A stretch of 64,000 nt of DNA from Caballeronia sp. TF1N1 (lineage in GTDB: Bacteria > Pseudomonadota > Gammaproteobacteria > Burkholderiales > Burkholderiaceae). Both the position numbers and the translations under genes were made by a program. The stretch is taken from the NCBI RefSeq assembly GCF_022878925.1, contig NZ_CP084626.1, positions 1,798,001-1,862,000 on the forward strand, read 5' to 3'. Positions within the stretch are counted from its first letter, which is position 1. Each line of letters begins with the position of its first letter. Of this stretch, positions 48,533 to 58,547 are shown in pieces. The notes under the pieces are model-generated. The model was given only the letters and a program-made list of their open reading frames with translations, had not been told where the DNA came from and ran no database searches.

Positions 48533-49704
48533 GTCCGCTTCTCTCTGCGATGCCGCGGAACGACCTTGCCCCCGCGCGCGGCGACTTCGCGCCAGGTCGA
48601 CTCATACGCTTGCTGCATCCGCTCGAGACCGAAGTTACTCACGATGCGAGTGCGCGCGCGTTCCCTGCGCGCTTTACCTTCAGTCGTGCGGTTCATTGCA
48701 ATTGCTGCACCAAGCGCCTTTGAAAGCGCGACTGAATGACCAGGCGGGACGACCCATCCTTCGCTACCGACTATCGTGGCAACGTCGCCTACATCGGTAT
48801 TCACGCTCAACGTGCCGCAAGCCATCGCCTCGGCGACCACGTTCGGGAACGCTTCGCCAGCGCTCGGCAACACGTGGATATCGAGCGCGTTCATGACGCC
48901 TGGGATATCGTCCGACGGTCCGGCCAGAAGCACGCGTTCGCGCAAACCGACAGCATCGAGCGATGCGAGAAGATCGGCGTTCGCGGATGTCATGTCGGCG
49001 CCGACGAGCACCAGTTTGAAAGCGACGCCATTATCGGCGAGCATCGCCGCGGCGCGAAACAGGTTCGGATGGTCTTTCTGAGGATTCCAACGCGCGACGC
49101 ATCCGATAAGCGGCGTATCGTCCGAGACTTGCCAGAGCTGTCGTTGCGCGGCCCTTGCATGAGGATCCGGCGAGAAGCGTTCGATGTCGTAGCCGTTCGG
49201 GATCCACGAGAACTTGCTGCCGTCATAGCCGATCTGTTGATGCGCGGCCTGGCCTCGTTTCGAGCAGCACACGATGCGGTCCGGCACGAAGCGCGAGAGC
49301 AATCCGCACATCTTCGCGATCCGGACCGTCATGCGTGTGTTTTTGTCGGAGTCGAGATTCGCGTGATGAACTGCCCAGCAAATCGGCTTGAAGCGCGTCA
49401 GATAGGCAAGCACGCCGCCGATGAGATCGGCGTGATACATCCAGGTCTGCACGACGTCCGGGCCGAACGCGCGCATGACCGACCAGAGACGAAGCAACGC
49501 GCGCGGCGTGATTCGGCCTTTCGAACAATTCAGCGCTTCGACTTCGATGCCTTGTTCGAGCAACTTCGCCGTGTAGTACCCTTCTCCGCGCATACAGACC
49601 ACGCGATGCTCGATACCGCTCGTGCGCCCGTGCGACACAACCTGGAACAACACGGCCTCTGCGCCACCGCGATCGAGGCTGCTGATGATATGCAGAACCT
49701 TCAT
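48529..49704 (-). CDS. glycosyltransferase family 4 (exopolysaccharide cluster)
   Basis: 391 residues. N-terminus [23 protein letters not shown] is the GT4 acceptor-side glycine loop. The donor half has [24 protein letters not shown] and [29 protein letters not shown] with the EX7E pair. Retaining transferase; donor unknown. It overlaps the epimerase stop (ATGA) and the flippase start, so the four genes are translated as a unit. Confidence 0.88.
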   Translation of the reverse strand: MKVLHIISSLDRGGAEAVLFQVVSHGRTSGIEHRVVCMRGEGYYTAKLLEQGIEVEALNCSKGRITPRALLRLWSVMRAFGPDVVQTWMYHADLIGGVLAYLTRFKPICWAVHHANLDSDKNTRMTVRIAKMCGLLSRFVPDRIVCCSKRGQAAHQQIGYDGSKFSWIPNGYDIERFSPDPHARAAQRQLWQVSDDTPLIGCVARWNPQKDHPNLFRAAAMLADNGVAFKLVLVGADMTSANADLLASLDAVGLRERVLLAGPSDDIPGVMNALDIHVLPSAGEAFPNVVAEAMACGTLSVNTDVGDVATIVGSEGWVVPPGHSVALSKALGAAIAMNRTTEGKARRERARTRIVSNFGLERMQQAYESTWREVAARGGKVVPRHRREKRT

Positions 49705-50777
49705 CGCGATGTATTACCGTTGCTCGCATCGGAAGATTGGACGTGGTCTCGCTGCGTCTTCGTCGACGCGATATACCACGGCACGGCGGTCCGAATGCCT
49801 TCGTCGAGCCGCACGCCGTCGGCATATCCAAGCATCGACTTCGCCTTCTCTATACTGGCCTGCGAATGACGTACGTCCCCTGCGCGAAACGCGCGGTATG
49901 TCGGCGGCCGATCGTATCGAATGCCGTGTTCTTCAAGCGTGTCACGCAGCAAGCCGAACAACTCGTTCAATGTCGTGCGATCGCCGAGTGCGACGTTGAA
50001 GACCTGTCCGCGCACATCATCGCTCGCCGTTGCTGCGAGCAGATTGACCTGTACCGCGTTATCGACGAAGCAGAAGTCGCGGCTCGTCTCGCCGTCGCCA
50101 TTGATCTGCACGTCTTCGCCGCCCGTCATGGTGGCGATCCAGCGCGGAATGACCGCCGCATACGCGCCGTTCGGGTCCTGGCGTTTGCCAAAGACGTTGA
50201 AGTAGCGCAAGCCTGTCGCCTTGAAGCCGTAGCAACGCGCGAAGACTTCTGCATAGAGCTCATTCACATACTTCGTGACGGCGTAAGGCGAAAGCGGACG
50301 TCCAATATTCGCTTCCTCTTTGGGAAGCGCCGGATGATCGCCGTATGTCGAGCTGGACGCCGCGTAGGTGAAGCTGGATACGCCTGCATCGCGCGCGGCG
50401 ACCAGCATGTTGAGGAAGCCACCGATGTTCACCTGATCGGTCGCGACCGGATCGTTCAGCGAACGCGGCACCGAACCCAAGGCGGCCTGATGCAGCACAT
50501 GCTTTACGCCAGCGACAGCGGTCTCGCAATCTCGCGCATTGCGGATATCGCCTTCTATCAGCGTGAAGCGTGACCATTGCTCCGGCAACACCGAGGTCGC
50601 CACTTCATCGAGATTGCGCCGATGACCGGTCGCGAAGTTATCGAGCCCGACGACTTCCTGATTCAGCCTGAGCAGCGTCTCGACGAGATTCGAACCGATG
50701 AATCCCGCTGCGCCCGTGACCAGCCATCGCACTGTATTCGCTCGCAACGCTTCGCAGATAACCTGATAGCGATTCAT
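49701..50777 (-). CDS. UDP-GlcNAc/GlcNAcA 4-epimerase, WbpP/TviC type
   Basis: 358 residues, short-chain dehydrogenase/reductase fold. NAD site GAAGFIGSN (22-30), Ser-rich catalytic loop [13 protein letters not shown] (Ser 141-143) and Tyr165-x3-Lys169 (YAVTKYVNE). It follows the WbpP sequence closely ([68 protein letters not shown]). In Pseudomonas WbpP and Salmonella TviC it turns UDP-GlcNAc or UDP-GlcNAcA into the galacto form. Its neighbour is a UDP-HexNAc dehydrogenase, which suggests UDP-GalNAcA supply. Confidence 0.92.
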   Translation of the reverse strand: MNRYQVICEALRANTVRWLVTGAAGFIGSNLVETLLRLNQEVVGLDNFATGHRRNLDEVATSVLPEQWSRFTLIEGDIRNARDCETAVAGVKHVLHQAALGSVPRSLNDPVATDQVNIGGFLNMLVAARDAGVSSFTYAASSSTYGDHPALPKEEANIGRPLSPYAVTKYVNELYAEVFARCYGFKATGLRYFNVFGKRQDPNGAYAAVIPRWIATMTGGEDVQINGDGETSRDFCFVDNAVQVNLLAATASDDVRGQVFNVALGDRTTLNELFGLLRDTLEEHGIRYDRPPTYRAFRAGDVRHSQASIEKAKSMLGYADGVRLDEGIRTAVPWYIASTKTQRDHVQSSDASNGNTSR

Positions 50778-50788
50778 CGTGAGTATCC

Positions 50789-52057
50789 TTACAGGCGCAG
50801 ATCCGAACCATCGGCCGGCAAGACATATTTGAGGTCATAAAGAAGGTGCTCCTTCTTGCCGAAATCGCGCATGCCCTTTCCGAGCGTGACGAACTGCTCA
50901 TGAGCAACCGCGATAACGATCGCGTCATAAGCACCCGCCTCAGGCGACTCGACGAGATCGATGCCGTATTCGTCCTTGACCTCGTGCACAAGCGCCCACG
51001 GATCGCAGACATCGACATGCGCCCGATACTCTGCAAGCTCGCTGACGATGTCGATGACACGCGTGTTGCGAATATCCGGGCAGTTTTCCTTGAACGTGAG
51101 ACCGAGAATGAGCACGCGCGCATCGGCGATAGCAATGCGCTTCTGCGCCAGCGCCTTGACGAGTTGCGCGACGACATACTGCCCCATGTTGTCGTTGAGG
51201 CGACGACCCGCGAGGATGATCTCCGGGTGATATCCAATCTCTTCGGCCTTATGCGTCAGATAGTAAGGATCGACGCCGATGCAGTGACCACCGACCAAAC
51301 CCGGCTTGAACGGCAGGAAGTTCCACTTTGTACCCGCCGCGCGCAGCACGGACTCGGTATCGATATTCATGCGATTGAAGATGATCGCGAGTTCGTTGAT
51401 CAACGCGATATTCACGTCACGCTGCGTGTTCTCGATGACCTTCGCGGCTTCGGCCACGCGGATGCTCTCGGCCATGTGCGTTCCCGCCGTGATGATCTCG
51501 CGATAAACGGCATCGACCTTGCGCGCGGTTTGCGGCGTCGAACCGGACGTCACCTTGCGAATGTCCACTACGCGATGCGTCTTGTCGCCGGGATTGATGC
51601 GCTCGGGACTGTAGCCGACGAAGAAGTCGACGTTCATCTTGAGACCAGAGACGCGCTCGAGCACGGGCACGCAGACTTCTTCGGTGGCGCCCGGATAGAC
51701 CGTCGATTCGAACACGACGATGTCGTTTTTCTTCAGCACCTTGCCGACGGTCTGGCTCGCCGAGATGAGCGCGCCGAGGTCGGGCCGGTTGTACGCGTCG
51801 ATTGGCGTCGGCACCGTGACGATGAAGAAGTTGCACTTGGCAAGATCCGCCGCATCGGCGCTGAAACTAAGCTGACTTGCGCGGGCGAGTTCCTCGGTAC
51901 TTACTTCGAGCGTCGAATCGATACCCTGCTTCAGCGCATCGATACGCGTCGTGTTGATATCGAAGCCAACTACGGGACGGCCGCGACCAAACTCGACGGC
52001 AAGAGGCAAACCTACATAGCCCAGACCGATGATTGCAATACGGAGATTTTCTAACAT
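50789..52057 (-). CDS. UDP-N-acetyl-D-glucosamine/galactosamine 6-dehydrogenase (WbpO/TviB type)
   Basis: 422 residues. The N-terminal NAD site is [18 protein letters not shown]; the conserved [11 protein letters not shown] and the active-site Cys259 in [20 protein letters not shown] are intact. Members of this family oxidise UDP-GlcNAc or UDP-GalNAc to the uronic acid. With the epimerase it makes UDP-GalNAcA, the sugar of Salmonella Vi antigen. The precise order of epimerisation and oxidation cannot be decided by eye. Confidence 0.92.
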   Translation of the reverse strand: MLENLRIAIIGLGYVGLPLAVEFGRGRPVVGFDINTTRIDALKQGIDSTLEVSTEELARASQLSFSADAADLAKCNFFIVTVPTPIDAYNRPDLGALISASQTVGKVLKKNDIVVFESTVYPGATEEVCVPVLERVSGLKMNVDFFVGYSPERINPGDKTHRVVDIRKVTSGSTPQTARKVDAVYREIITAGTHMAESIRVAEAAKVIENTQRDVNIALINELAIIFNRMNIDTESVLRAAGTKWNFLPFKPGLVGGHCIGVDPYYLTHKAEEIGYHPEIILAGRRLNDNMGQYVVAQLVKALAQKRIAIADARVLILGLTFKENCPDIRNTRVIDIVSELAEYRAHVDVCDPWALVHEVKDEYGIDLVESPEAGAYDAIVIAVAHEQFVTLGKGMRDFGKKEHLLYDLKYVLPADGSDLRL

Positions 52058-52147
52058 TTCGTTTAACCAACCTTCAGTGTTTCTCGATGCTTCGCTTGAA
52101 ACATCGACGCCGAATTCGTCACGGCGTGCTTTTAGCGAGTGCTGCGA

Positions 52148-54385
52148 TCAGGAGCGGTCCTGGTAGTAACCGTCTCCGGTATAGCGATAGCTTTGGTATC
52201 GGCCGCCGTAGCCATAGATCCTTCCGCGCGGCTTGATTGCGTTGAACAGCAAGCCGGTGACTTGCGTGCCGGTCTGCGTCAGACGCTTTATGGATTCGCT
52301 GACCTCTCCGCCGCGCGTCACGCCAGAGCGCGTGACGAGGAAGACGCTGCCCGCCGAGCCAACGATGGTTTCCGCGTCGGAAACGACGAGTACTGGCGGC
52401 GCGTCGACGATGACGACGTCATAGGCACGGGATGCCGCCGAGATGAAATCGCCCCAGTTTTTATGCGAGAGCACTTCCGCAGGGTTCTGCGGATAATTGC
52501 CCGACGAGACGAAATCGAGATTGGGAAGAACGTCCCGATGCACGACAGAATCGACCGACCTGGCTTCGGATATCGCGTCGGACAGCCCGGCATCGCGCCC
52601 CAGACCGAAGTACCGGTTGAGATAACCCTTGCGCATGTCCGCGTCGATGAGCAACACGCGGGCGCCGCTCGACGCCAGCACCGTCGCGAAGTTGACGGAC
52701 ACGAACGACTTGCCGATTCCCGGTGTCGGACCCGCGATCAACACGACGTTATTTTTTCCGCCCAATGCGACGAACTTGAACGCGGTCCGAAGACTGCGCA
52801 GGCTCTCCACGGCTGGATCGTTCGGATACAGATTCGCGAGCACCAGCGGGCGCGAACCGTCGCTTCGCAGGTTACGGATGAGTTCGGCCTGCTTGTCGCT
52901 AACGGGAATCGTGGCGTAGACGCTGAGACCGGTGTGCTCTTCCAGCGAGATCGGATCGGTGACGCCCGTGAACAAGCGGTCCTTCACGAGAGCGAGCAAG
53001 GTTCCGAGGAACAGACCGACGATCGCCGCTGCGGCCATGACGATCAGCTTGCGCGGCTTGACCGGGCGCTCGGGAATATCGGCGGTATCGACGATCCGCA
53101 CATTGCCGATCTTGCCCGCCTTCACCAGACGCAACTGCTCGACGTTGCTGCGCATGGCGACATACAGGTCCGTCGAAACACGCACATCCCGCTGAAGCTT
53201 GAGCATGTCCTGCTCGGTCAGCGGCATCTGGCGAATCTGCGCGGCGATGCTATCGATCTGCTTCTGGTTCGTCGCAATTTGTTCGTCGATAGCGAGCAAC
53301 GACGGATGCATCGGACCGAAACGCGTCGCCAAGTCCTGGCGCTTTTGCTTCATCGCGATGAGGCGTGTCTCCGCGTCGGCCGATTGCTGCAAGCTGACCT
53401 TGCCGGCCTCGGACAAGTCCACGATCGTGTGACTGTTTTGATACTCGCTCAACTTCGCTTCAGCGTCTTCGAGTTGCTGCTTCATGACGGGAAGCTGAGC
53501 GTCGAGGAACGAGATGGAATGTTCCGCCTGAGCCGCTTTGCGGTCGGCATTCTGCTTGACGTATTGGCGGCCGAGTTCATTCAGCGTGTCGCTCAGAAGC
53601 ACGGGGTCCGTGCTTTCGAGCGTCGCGGAAATCACGCCCGAGTGCTTGCCCTGCTCGATGATCTGCAACGACTTGATGAGGTCATCGGTCGTGAGTTGGC
53701 TGGAACGAGATTTCAGGACGAAGCTGGCGCCCGGTCTTCCGGACAGCTTGGTGACCTTCAGGGTGAGCGCGCCGAAACTCGAGTTGAACTTCTCTTCGGT
53801 GCCGATAGAACCCGTCACTGGAGATTCCAGTCCGTAACCGCTCAGGCTGTACCGGTTGTCCTTCAGCACTGTCAGGTCGTAGCTGCGTCCCTGAAGCTTG
53901 CGGGGAACGTCGAACGCGGCAAGCTCGATCGATTCGCTGCCCCAATCGAAACCGCCCCAACCGAATACCCCAGGATTCGACAGTCCGTCGTTGTGAGATG
54001 CCATCCATTTACCGAACACGGGAAAATAGCTTGGTTTCGCTTCGACATTGAGTTTCAGCGCGTCGACCGTTCCGGACGCGACGAGCCGCGAACCGAGAAT
54101 CTGGATTTCGCCATCCGCTGACGATTTGACATCGAACATGGCGGAAACATCGCTGAGCAGATTCTTGGCGCTGGCCGCATCGGAAGAATCTTCGACGGCT
54201 ACCAGAATGCGCGAGCTATAAACCGGCGTCGCGAGAAACGCATACATTGCGCCGACGATCACGAACAGCGCAGCGACGATGGCAATCAGCTTTCTGTGAT
54301 CCAACAGGGCGTCCAGCAACTCGACGATACTTAGTTGATCGCTGCTCTCGCCATGCAACATAACCGGTAGATTCTCTTGTTTCAT
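52148..54385 (-). CDS. exopolysaccharide tyrosine autokinase/chain-length regulator (Wzc type)
   Basis: 745 residues from ATG 54385, which overlaps the phosphatase stop. Domains: N-terminal Wzz region flanked by two membrane helices (about 31-50 and 440-460) around a large periplasmic coiled-coil portion, then a cytoplasmic BY-kinase. Walker A is AGPTPGIGKSFVSVNFA, A' is LLIDADMRKGYLNRYFGL, and Walker B is VVIVDAPPVL. The end has seven Tyr (IYGYGGRYQSYRYTGDGYYQ), the autophosphorylation cluster. It controls polymer length with the Wzb-like phosphatase and Wza-like channel beside it. Confidence 0.94.
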   Translation of the reverse strand: MKQENLPVMLHGESSDQLSIVELLDALLDHRKLIAIVAALFVIVGAMYAFLATPVYSSRILVAVEDSSDAASAKNLLSDVSAMFDVKSSADGEIQILGSRLVASGTVDALKLNVEAKPSYFPVFGKWMASHNDGLSNPGVFGWGGFDWGSESIELAAFDVPRKLQGRSYDLTVLKDNRYSLSGYGLESPVTGSIGTEEKFNSSFGALTLKVTKLSGRPGASFVLKSRSSQLTTDDLIKSLQIIEQGKHSGVISATLESTDPVLLSDTLNELGRQYVKQNADRKAAQAEHSISFLDAQLPVMKQQLEDAEAKLSEYQNSHTIVDLSEAGKVSLQQSADAETRLIAMKQKRQDLATRFGPMHPSLLAIDEQIATNQKQIDSIAAQIRQMPLTEQDMLKLQRDVRVSTDLYVAMRSNVEQLRLVKAGKIGNVRIVDTADIPERPVKPRKLIVMAAAAIVGLFLGTLLALVKDRLFTGVTDPISLEEHTGLSVYATIPVSDKQAELIRNLRSDGSRPLVLANLYPNDPAVESLRSLRTAFKFVALGGKNNVVLIAGPTPGIGKSFVSVNFATVLASSGARVLLIDADMRKGYLNRYFGLGRDAGLSDAISEARSVDSVVHRDVLPNLDFVSSGNYPQNPAEVLSHKNWGDFISAASRAYDVVIVDAPPVLVVSDAETIVGSAGSVFLVTRSGVTRGGEVSESIKRLTQTGTQVTGLLFNAIKPRGRIYGYGGRYQSYRYTGDGYYQDRS

Positions 54386-54828
54386 AACTTCCAACGCGTT
54401 GATTCAATTCGCCCGACCCAGTCCGAAAGTCCTCTTTCGATCAAGTCAAAACAGTCTTCGAAAACATTCCGTTCTTTTCGGTATGGGTCCGGTACTTCAA
54501 AGTCACTGAATTGACCTAGCCTGAAGACGCGACCTTTTACAAACGGATATCGCTTTTCCAGATAGCGCTTTTGCTGTTCCTGCATTACGAGGATCAACTC
54601 GGCGCGCTTGCAGTCGAAGCCGCTCAACTGAGCGCCACGATGAGACGAGATGTCGATGCCGTGATCCTTCATCACGCCTTGTGCGTATGGATCGGCCGGC
54701 TGTCCGGCAAGCGCGCTGATTCCGGCGGACCAGACTTCCAGCGACGGCACTTTCGACTGCAACCAACCCGCTGCCATCGGACTGCGGCAGATATTTCCCT
54801 CGCACACGAGGAGAACGGAGTCGATCAT
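54382..54828 (-). CDS. low-molecular-weight protein tyrosine phosphatase (Wzb type)
   Basis: 148 residues from ATG 54828 (AGGAG seven bases upstream). The P-loop is VCEGNICRSPMAAG (Cys9, Arg15) and the general acid lies in VPDPYR. It dephosphorylates the tyrosine cluster of the Wzc-like kinase encoded next, with which it overlaps. The set Wza-Wzb-Wzc in this order is standard for group 1-like capsule or EPS export. Confidence 0.93.
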   Translation of the reverse strand: MIDSVLLVCEGNICRSPMAAGWLQSKVPSLEVWSAGISALAGQPADPYAQGVMKDHGIDISSHRGAQLSGFDCKRAELILVMQEQQKRYLEKRYPFVKGRVFRLGQFSDFEVPDPYRKERNVFEDCFDLIERGLSDWVGRIESTRWKL

Positions 54829-54877
54829 CCCGAGACTCCTGTGCGATCGTTCATGCGAGTCGTGCGTGAGGACATGA

Positions 54878-56035
54878 TCAATAGCCCGCGACCTGGCGCC
54901 CGATGTTCGCGCCTTGCGCGCTCGGCAAGAGCAGATTGACAATGCGGTTCCAGCGAGCAAGACCGGTGGCGTCCACATAAACGACATCCTTTGGCTGCAG
55001 CTCGAAGTGCTCCGCGAGCGCCAGTGCCACCGGCGACGTGCTGTCGAGATGAAAGACCTGCGGCGCGGCCGGGTCTTCGGTCGGACGTACGACATAAACT
55101 CCTGCCGCTTCGGCCGTCGAAGGATTCACGCCGGCAGCCGAGGCCAGTGCGTCATTCAAGGTGAGTCGACCGTCGTGCATCGGCAACGTCATCGGGCGCA
55201 TTACTTCGCCGGTGACGAACACCTGGTTATAGGTCTGCGGCAAGACACGAACGACATCGCGGTCTTTGAGGAAGATCATCGATGCATCGAGTTTCTGTTC
55301 CGCGAGTTGCGGCAAGCTAATCTGGAAGGTCCGGCCGTTACGCAAGATCTGAATCCGGCTCGTGTCGCCCACGCCGGCGGTGACGCCATTGGCCTCGCTG
55401 AGCGCTTCCGACAGGGACATCGGGACATTCGTGATCGGCTTGATGCCAGGCTGATTGACTTGGCCCTCCACGAACACGCGCTGACTGCGATAGGCGATTA
55501 CGCTTACCGTCAGTTGCGGATTTCTCAGATAAGGCGTGAGAAGGCGCTTCAACGTCGCTTGTAATTGAGCGACGGTTCCGCCAGAAGCCTTCACTTTTCC
55601 AACATATGGAAACTGAATGTCGCCGTTATCCCCGACGACGAAGCCGGGGACCGTCTGTGTGCTGAGACCCGGCCCATTGGGCAGCGTGCCGGCTGTATCG
55701 CCGATGCTGTAGGTCAGATTTGGAACGACCAGTTCGGGGTGATCCCATACGATGATGGAAAGCACATCGGCCGGCCCGATGACGTAATGACTGGGATAGC
55801 CGATGAGCTGGCGATAATCGCCTTGAGACGTGGCATCGCGCTCAGCCTTTTGCTGCCTGACCAGTTGCGGCGTGATGGTCGCGATGTCGGGTGTTGAGGC
55901 TGGGTCGGAAGAGTCGACTGGTGCTTTGGGATCGAGTCGCATGCCGGGGGCAAGCGCGCATGCGCCAAGCAGGGCGGGCAGCATTGCGATAGCGAGAGCC
56001 AACTTGAGACGGCCGGAAAATTTCAAATCAACCAT
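54878..56035 (-). CDS. polysaccharide export outer-membrane lipoprotein (Wza type)
   Basis: 385 residues. Lipobox ALLGAC (Cys26). The Poly_export domain (VIGPADVLSIIVWDHPEL, DNGDIQFPYVGKVKASGGTVAQLQ) is followed by SLBB repeats (RVFVEGQVNQPGIKPITNVPMSLSEALSEANG and QVFVTGEVMRPMTLPMHDG). The C-terminal region (residues ~350-380) would span the outer membrane. It is the exit channel for the polymer. There is a 49-base gap to the phosphatase and ~110 bases to the priming enzyme. Confidence 0.94.
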   Translation of the reverse strand: MVDLKFSGRLKLALAIAMLPALLGACALAPGMRLDPKAPVDSSDPASTPDIATITPQLVRQQKAERDATSQGDYRQLIGYPSHYVIGPADVLSIIVWDHPELVVPNLTYSIGDTAGTLPNGPGLSTQTVPGFVVGDNGDIQFPYVGKVKASGGTVAQLQATLKRLLTPYLRNPQLTVSVIAYRSQRVFVEGQVNQPGIKPITNVPMSLSEALSEANGVTAGVGDTSRIQILRNGRTFQISLPQLAEQKLDASMIFLKDRDVVRVLPQTYNQVFVTGEVMRPMTLPMHDGRLTLNDALASAAGVNPSTAEAAGVYVVRPTEDPAAPQVFHLDSTSPVALALAEHFELQPKDVVYVDATGLARWNRIVNLLLPSAQGANIGRQVAGY

Positions 56036-56146
56036 TGCTTGCGGGTGTTCAATTCAATTCGGTTCAAACACTGGCTTGACGCTGAATCGGCGTCGGCCTT
56101 AGTCCGTGTTCTCAATCAAAATTTCAGGGTTAAAACAGAGACGGTT

Positions 56147-57277
56147 TTATTGTTCAGCGTGCACGACAATAGGTTGCTCCTTGACAGGCGCTGGCCGAAG
56201 CCAAGCCGGCACGTGAAATCTCACGATTGCGGCATACAACCAGATATAGGTGGCAATAAAGAGGAGTGCCGACGCGCCGAGAAGAACTGGAGATTCTGAA
56301 AACAAGGTTGCCGGAACGACCGCGCAAAGCGTCAGCGTCCACAAATAAGGAGATGCCCGGGAATTTCTAAGACTCAAGGCGCGTGAATCGCATCGATTCA
56401 ATTCTCCGCCAAGCACGCGACGATAAACCAGTGTATGCAAATGAACCGCATCAGGCGCACCGGCGGGCAAACCGCGCACGAGTTTTCTTCGGTAGATCGA
56501 GAAGACGGTTTCGAAGACTGGGTAGATCGTTACCAGAATTGCGTAAAGCGGCGAAATGCTAGGATTGCGCATGGTGAGCAAGATCAGCAACTCGGCGATT
56601 AGAAAACCGATGAAATACGCGCCGCCGTCTCCGAGAAAGACTCGGGAGATCGGAAAATTCCAGGCAAGAAAACCGGTAATCGCACCAATCAGCGTCAACG
56701 AGACAATAACAATTGTCGAGTCGCCCACATGAAACGCCACTAGGCCGATCGACGCTAAAATGATGATCGCAACAACCGATGCAAGCCCATTCAAACCGTC
56801 GATGATGTTAATCGCGTGCACCACGCCAGATACTGAAAATACTGTCAGAGCAATCGCGATGGGCGAAAAAACAAGCACTGCATCGACATAAGAAAAATTC
56901 ACCCGTGTAACCACCGCCCTCAGTGCGAAGCAAGCAAGCAGTGCCGCAATCATGGACGCGATCAAACGCGTTCTCGGGCTGATTTTCTTGGTCAGATCCT
57001 CCGCGAAACCTGACAGGAACGCGGGCAAGGAACAGCCAAGCAAAATCAGAGCTTCGCTACTGTTACGCGAAGGATTCAGAAAGGCATTCAAGAGTAACGA
57101 AGCAGCGACTGCGACGATGACGCCCGCGCCACCGATTCGTGGCACCGCAACCGCATGGACTTTTTGAATCCCATCCAGATCGCGGTCCATTGAGAAGGAA
57201 CCATGCCAGCGCTCGAAGCGAACAATGAACAGTACCGAAACAAAGGAGACCAGAAGCGCGATCAACACAACCAACAT
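56147..57277 (-). CDS. WecA/MraY-family glycosyl-1-phosphate transferase (priming enzyme)
   Basis: 376 residues from ATG 57277, integral membrane, about eleven helices. It carries the family motifs IQKVHAVAVPRIGGAGV, HAINIIDGLNGLA (Asp-rich catalytic loop) and ISRVFLGDGGAYFIGF. It transfers HexNAc-1-P (or a related sugar-P) to undecaprenyl phosphate to start each repeat. TTG/GTG codons at 57292-57286 extend the frame; GGTGG before 57277 supports the ATG. First gene of the minus-strand part of the cluster. Confidence 0.88.
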   Translation of the reverse strand: MLVVLIALLVSFVSVLFIVRFERWHGSFSMDRDLDGIQKVHAVAVPRIGGAGVIVAVAASLLLNAFLNPSRNSSEALILLGCSLPAFLSGFAEDLTKKISPRTRLIASMIAALLACFALRAVVTRVNFSYVDAVLVFSPIAIALTVFSVSGVVHAINIIDGLNGLASVVAIIILASIGLVAFHVGDSTIVIVSLTLIGAITGFLAWNFPISRVFLGDGGAYFIGFLIAELLILLTMRNPSISPLYAILVTIYPVFETVFSIYRRKLVRGLPAGAPDAVHLHTLVYRRVLGGELNRCDSRALSLRNSRASPYLWTLTLCAVVPATLFSESPVLLGASALLFIATYIWLYAAIVRFHVPAWLRPAPVKEQPIVVHAEQ

Positions 57278-58203
57278 CGAAATCACCACCAAGTCCTCAA
57301 CCTAAAAATCGAAAGCCTTTCTGCGCAAGATCAAAATAAGCGTGAATATTGGCTTCTTCTTTCCTGCCAAACATGCGAGATAGTCCGCTTGTTTATGCTT
57401 TTCATTATCTCCGCTTTCAGGCCCTAAAGGCCTACCAACTTTCAAAGCAATTTATTTCACTCAAACCTTTCAAGGCCATCCGTCATCCCGGTAACGGTGT
57501 CGAGTCCGTATCAATGGACGCGTCGCTAGTGCTATTCGGAAATTTCTTAAGGAAGGAACAATATGGCTACGGTCGCGAGACCGCCATTACCAACTTTGGC
57601 GGACTGTGATTTAAACGCTCACAACGAACAAGTGTACTAGCAGTTGTAAAAAGTCTGGTAGCGATCGGGTGATAAACCGTGTAATTTCGTCACATTCCTA
57701 GGTTTTACTGACATACTTTTAGGCGCTATTACAGACACCTCTTAGTCTCTTGAGGTTTATCAGACAAAAAGCGTAAAGCCGGTGAAACAATCTGTTTTGT
57801 ATCAAGGTTTCAGAAGCGTGCTAAAAGAAGCAAAATCGCTCAATCGGGATGAGAGGTCTGGCTAGCGCGGTTGAAGTTAGAAGTTTGAGCAGCGGACGCG
57901 TCGCGCGTTTTTGTTCGTGCACGGAGGCTGTGGATTCGATAGCGCCGCCGGAGCATACTGCGATCAACGTGCGGATCGACTGGTGCGTGTGCGCGTTTCG
58001 ATGTTTGACATCGCGATCCCCTCATGCCAGACGCGCGATTGCTCGAATTCAAAACGCAGACAACGCCGCGCCTGAAAAAGAGGGAGACAGTTCCGCGCGA
58101 GCACTGCTCGGGCAAGCGACACAGCGAATCGCCATGCATGGCTGCTAGAACTTATCCACGCAAGCCAAGTTGAATCTCACGCGACCGGGCCCGATCACCG
58201 CCC
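57278..58203. other. gene-free stretch upstream of the exopolysaccharide operon
   Basis: About 925 bases with no supported gene. The part 57278-57850 is AT-rich compared with the rest and probably contains the operon promoter and long 5' leader. Two inverted GATAAACC/GGTTTATC octamers lie at 57671-57678 and 57754-57761. No sure sigma-70 hexamer pair was identified. Beyond 57850 composition returns to genome-like GC, with no ribosome-binding site plus frame combination worth calling. Confidence 0.5.
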
Positions 58204-58243
58204 AAAAACAAAAAGCCCCGCAAGTTTTTAACCTTGCGGGGCT
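58204..58243 (-). terminator. intrinsic terminator downstream of tRNA-Ser
   Basis: On the minus strand AGCCCCGCAAG and CTTGCGGGGCT (58214-58224 with 58233-58243) form an 11-pair stem with an eight-base AT-rich loop, followed by TTTTTGTTTTT. It lies 13 bases after the tRNA 3' end. Confidence 0.93.
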
Positions 58244-58256
58244 CTTCTACTACTAC

Positions 58257-58349
58257 TGGCGGAGACGGAGGGATTCGAACCCTCGATCCAGTTTTTAGCC
58301 AGATGCTCCCTTAGCAGGGGAGTGCCTTCGACCACTCGGCCACGTCTCC
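58257..58349 (-). tRNA. tRNA-Ser(GCU)
   Basis: The minus strand is a class II tRNA of 93 bases. The acceptor stem GGAGACG pairs with CGTCTCC, followed by G and an encoded CCA (58259-58257). The anticodon loop in CTCCC-CTGCTAA-GGGAG has anticodon GCT, reading AGC/AGU. The long variable arm (CATCTGGCTAAAAACTGGATC region) and the T loop GGTTCGAATCC are typical of serine tRNAs. Confidence 0.97.
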
Positions 58350-58547
58350 CAAACTGTTCGTCGCACCGGGAGTGCAGCGCAACGAGATCGAGATAATAGC
58401 GTGTTCGCCCGCGTCGGTCAAATTCGCATTACGATTTTTTCCAATCGATTACGCATCGGCTCATGGCTTACGCGATCCGCAACAGCGCATGAGCCCTCGA
58501 ACCCGTCGCAACGCTCAACGCCACATTCAACAAGACTCAAGCAACAC

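Noticed and set aside
52139..54121. 660-codon open frame opposite the Wzc-like kinase
   Set aside because: Antisense shadow; the kinase has all Walker motifs.
57349..57609. 86-codon plus-strand frame upstream of the exopolysaccharide operon
   Set aside because: No ribosome-binding site, no codon bias of the genome, and no recognisable domain.
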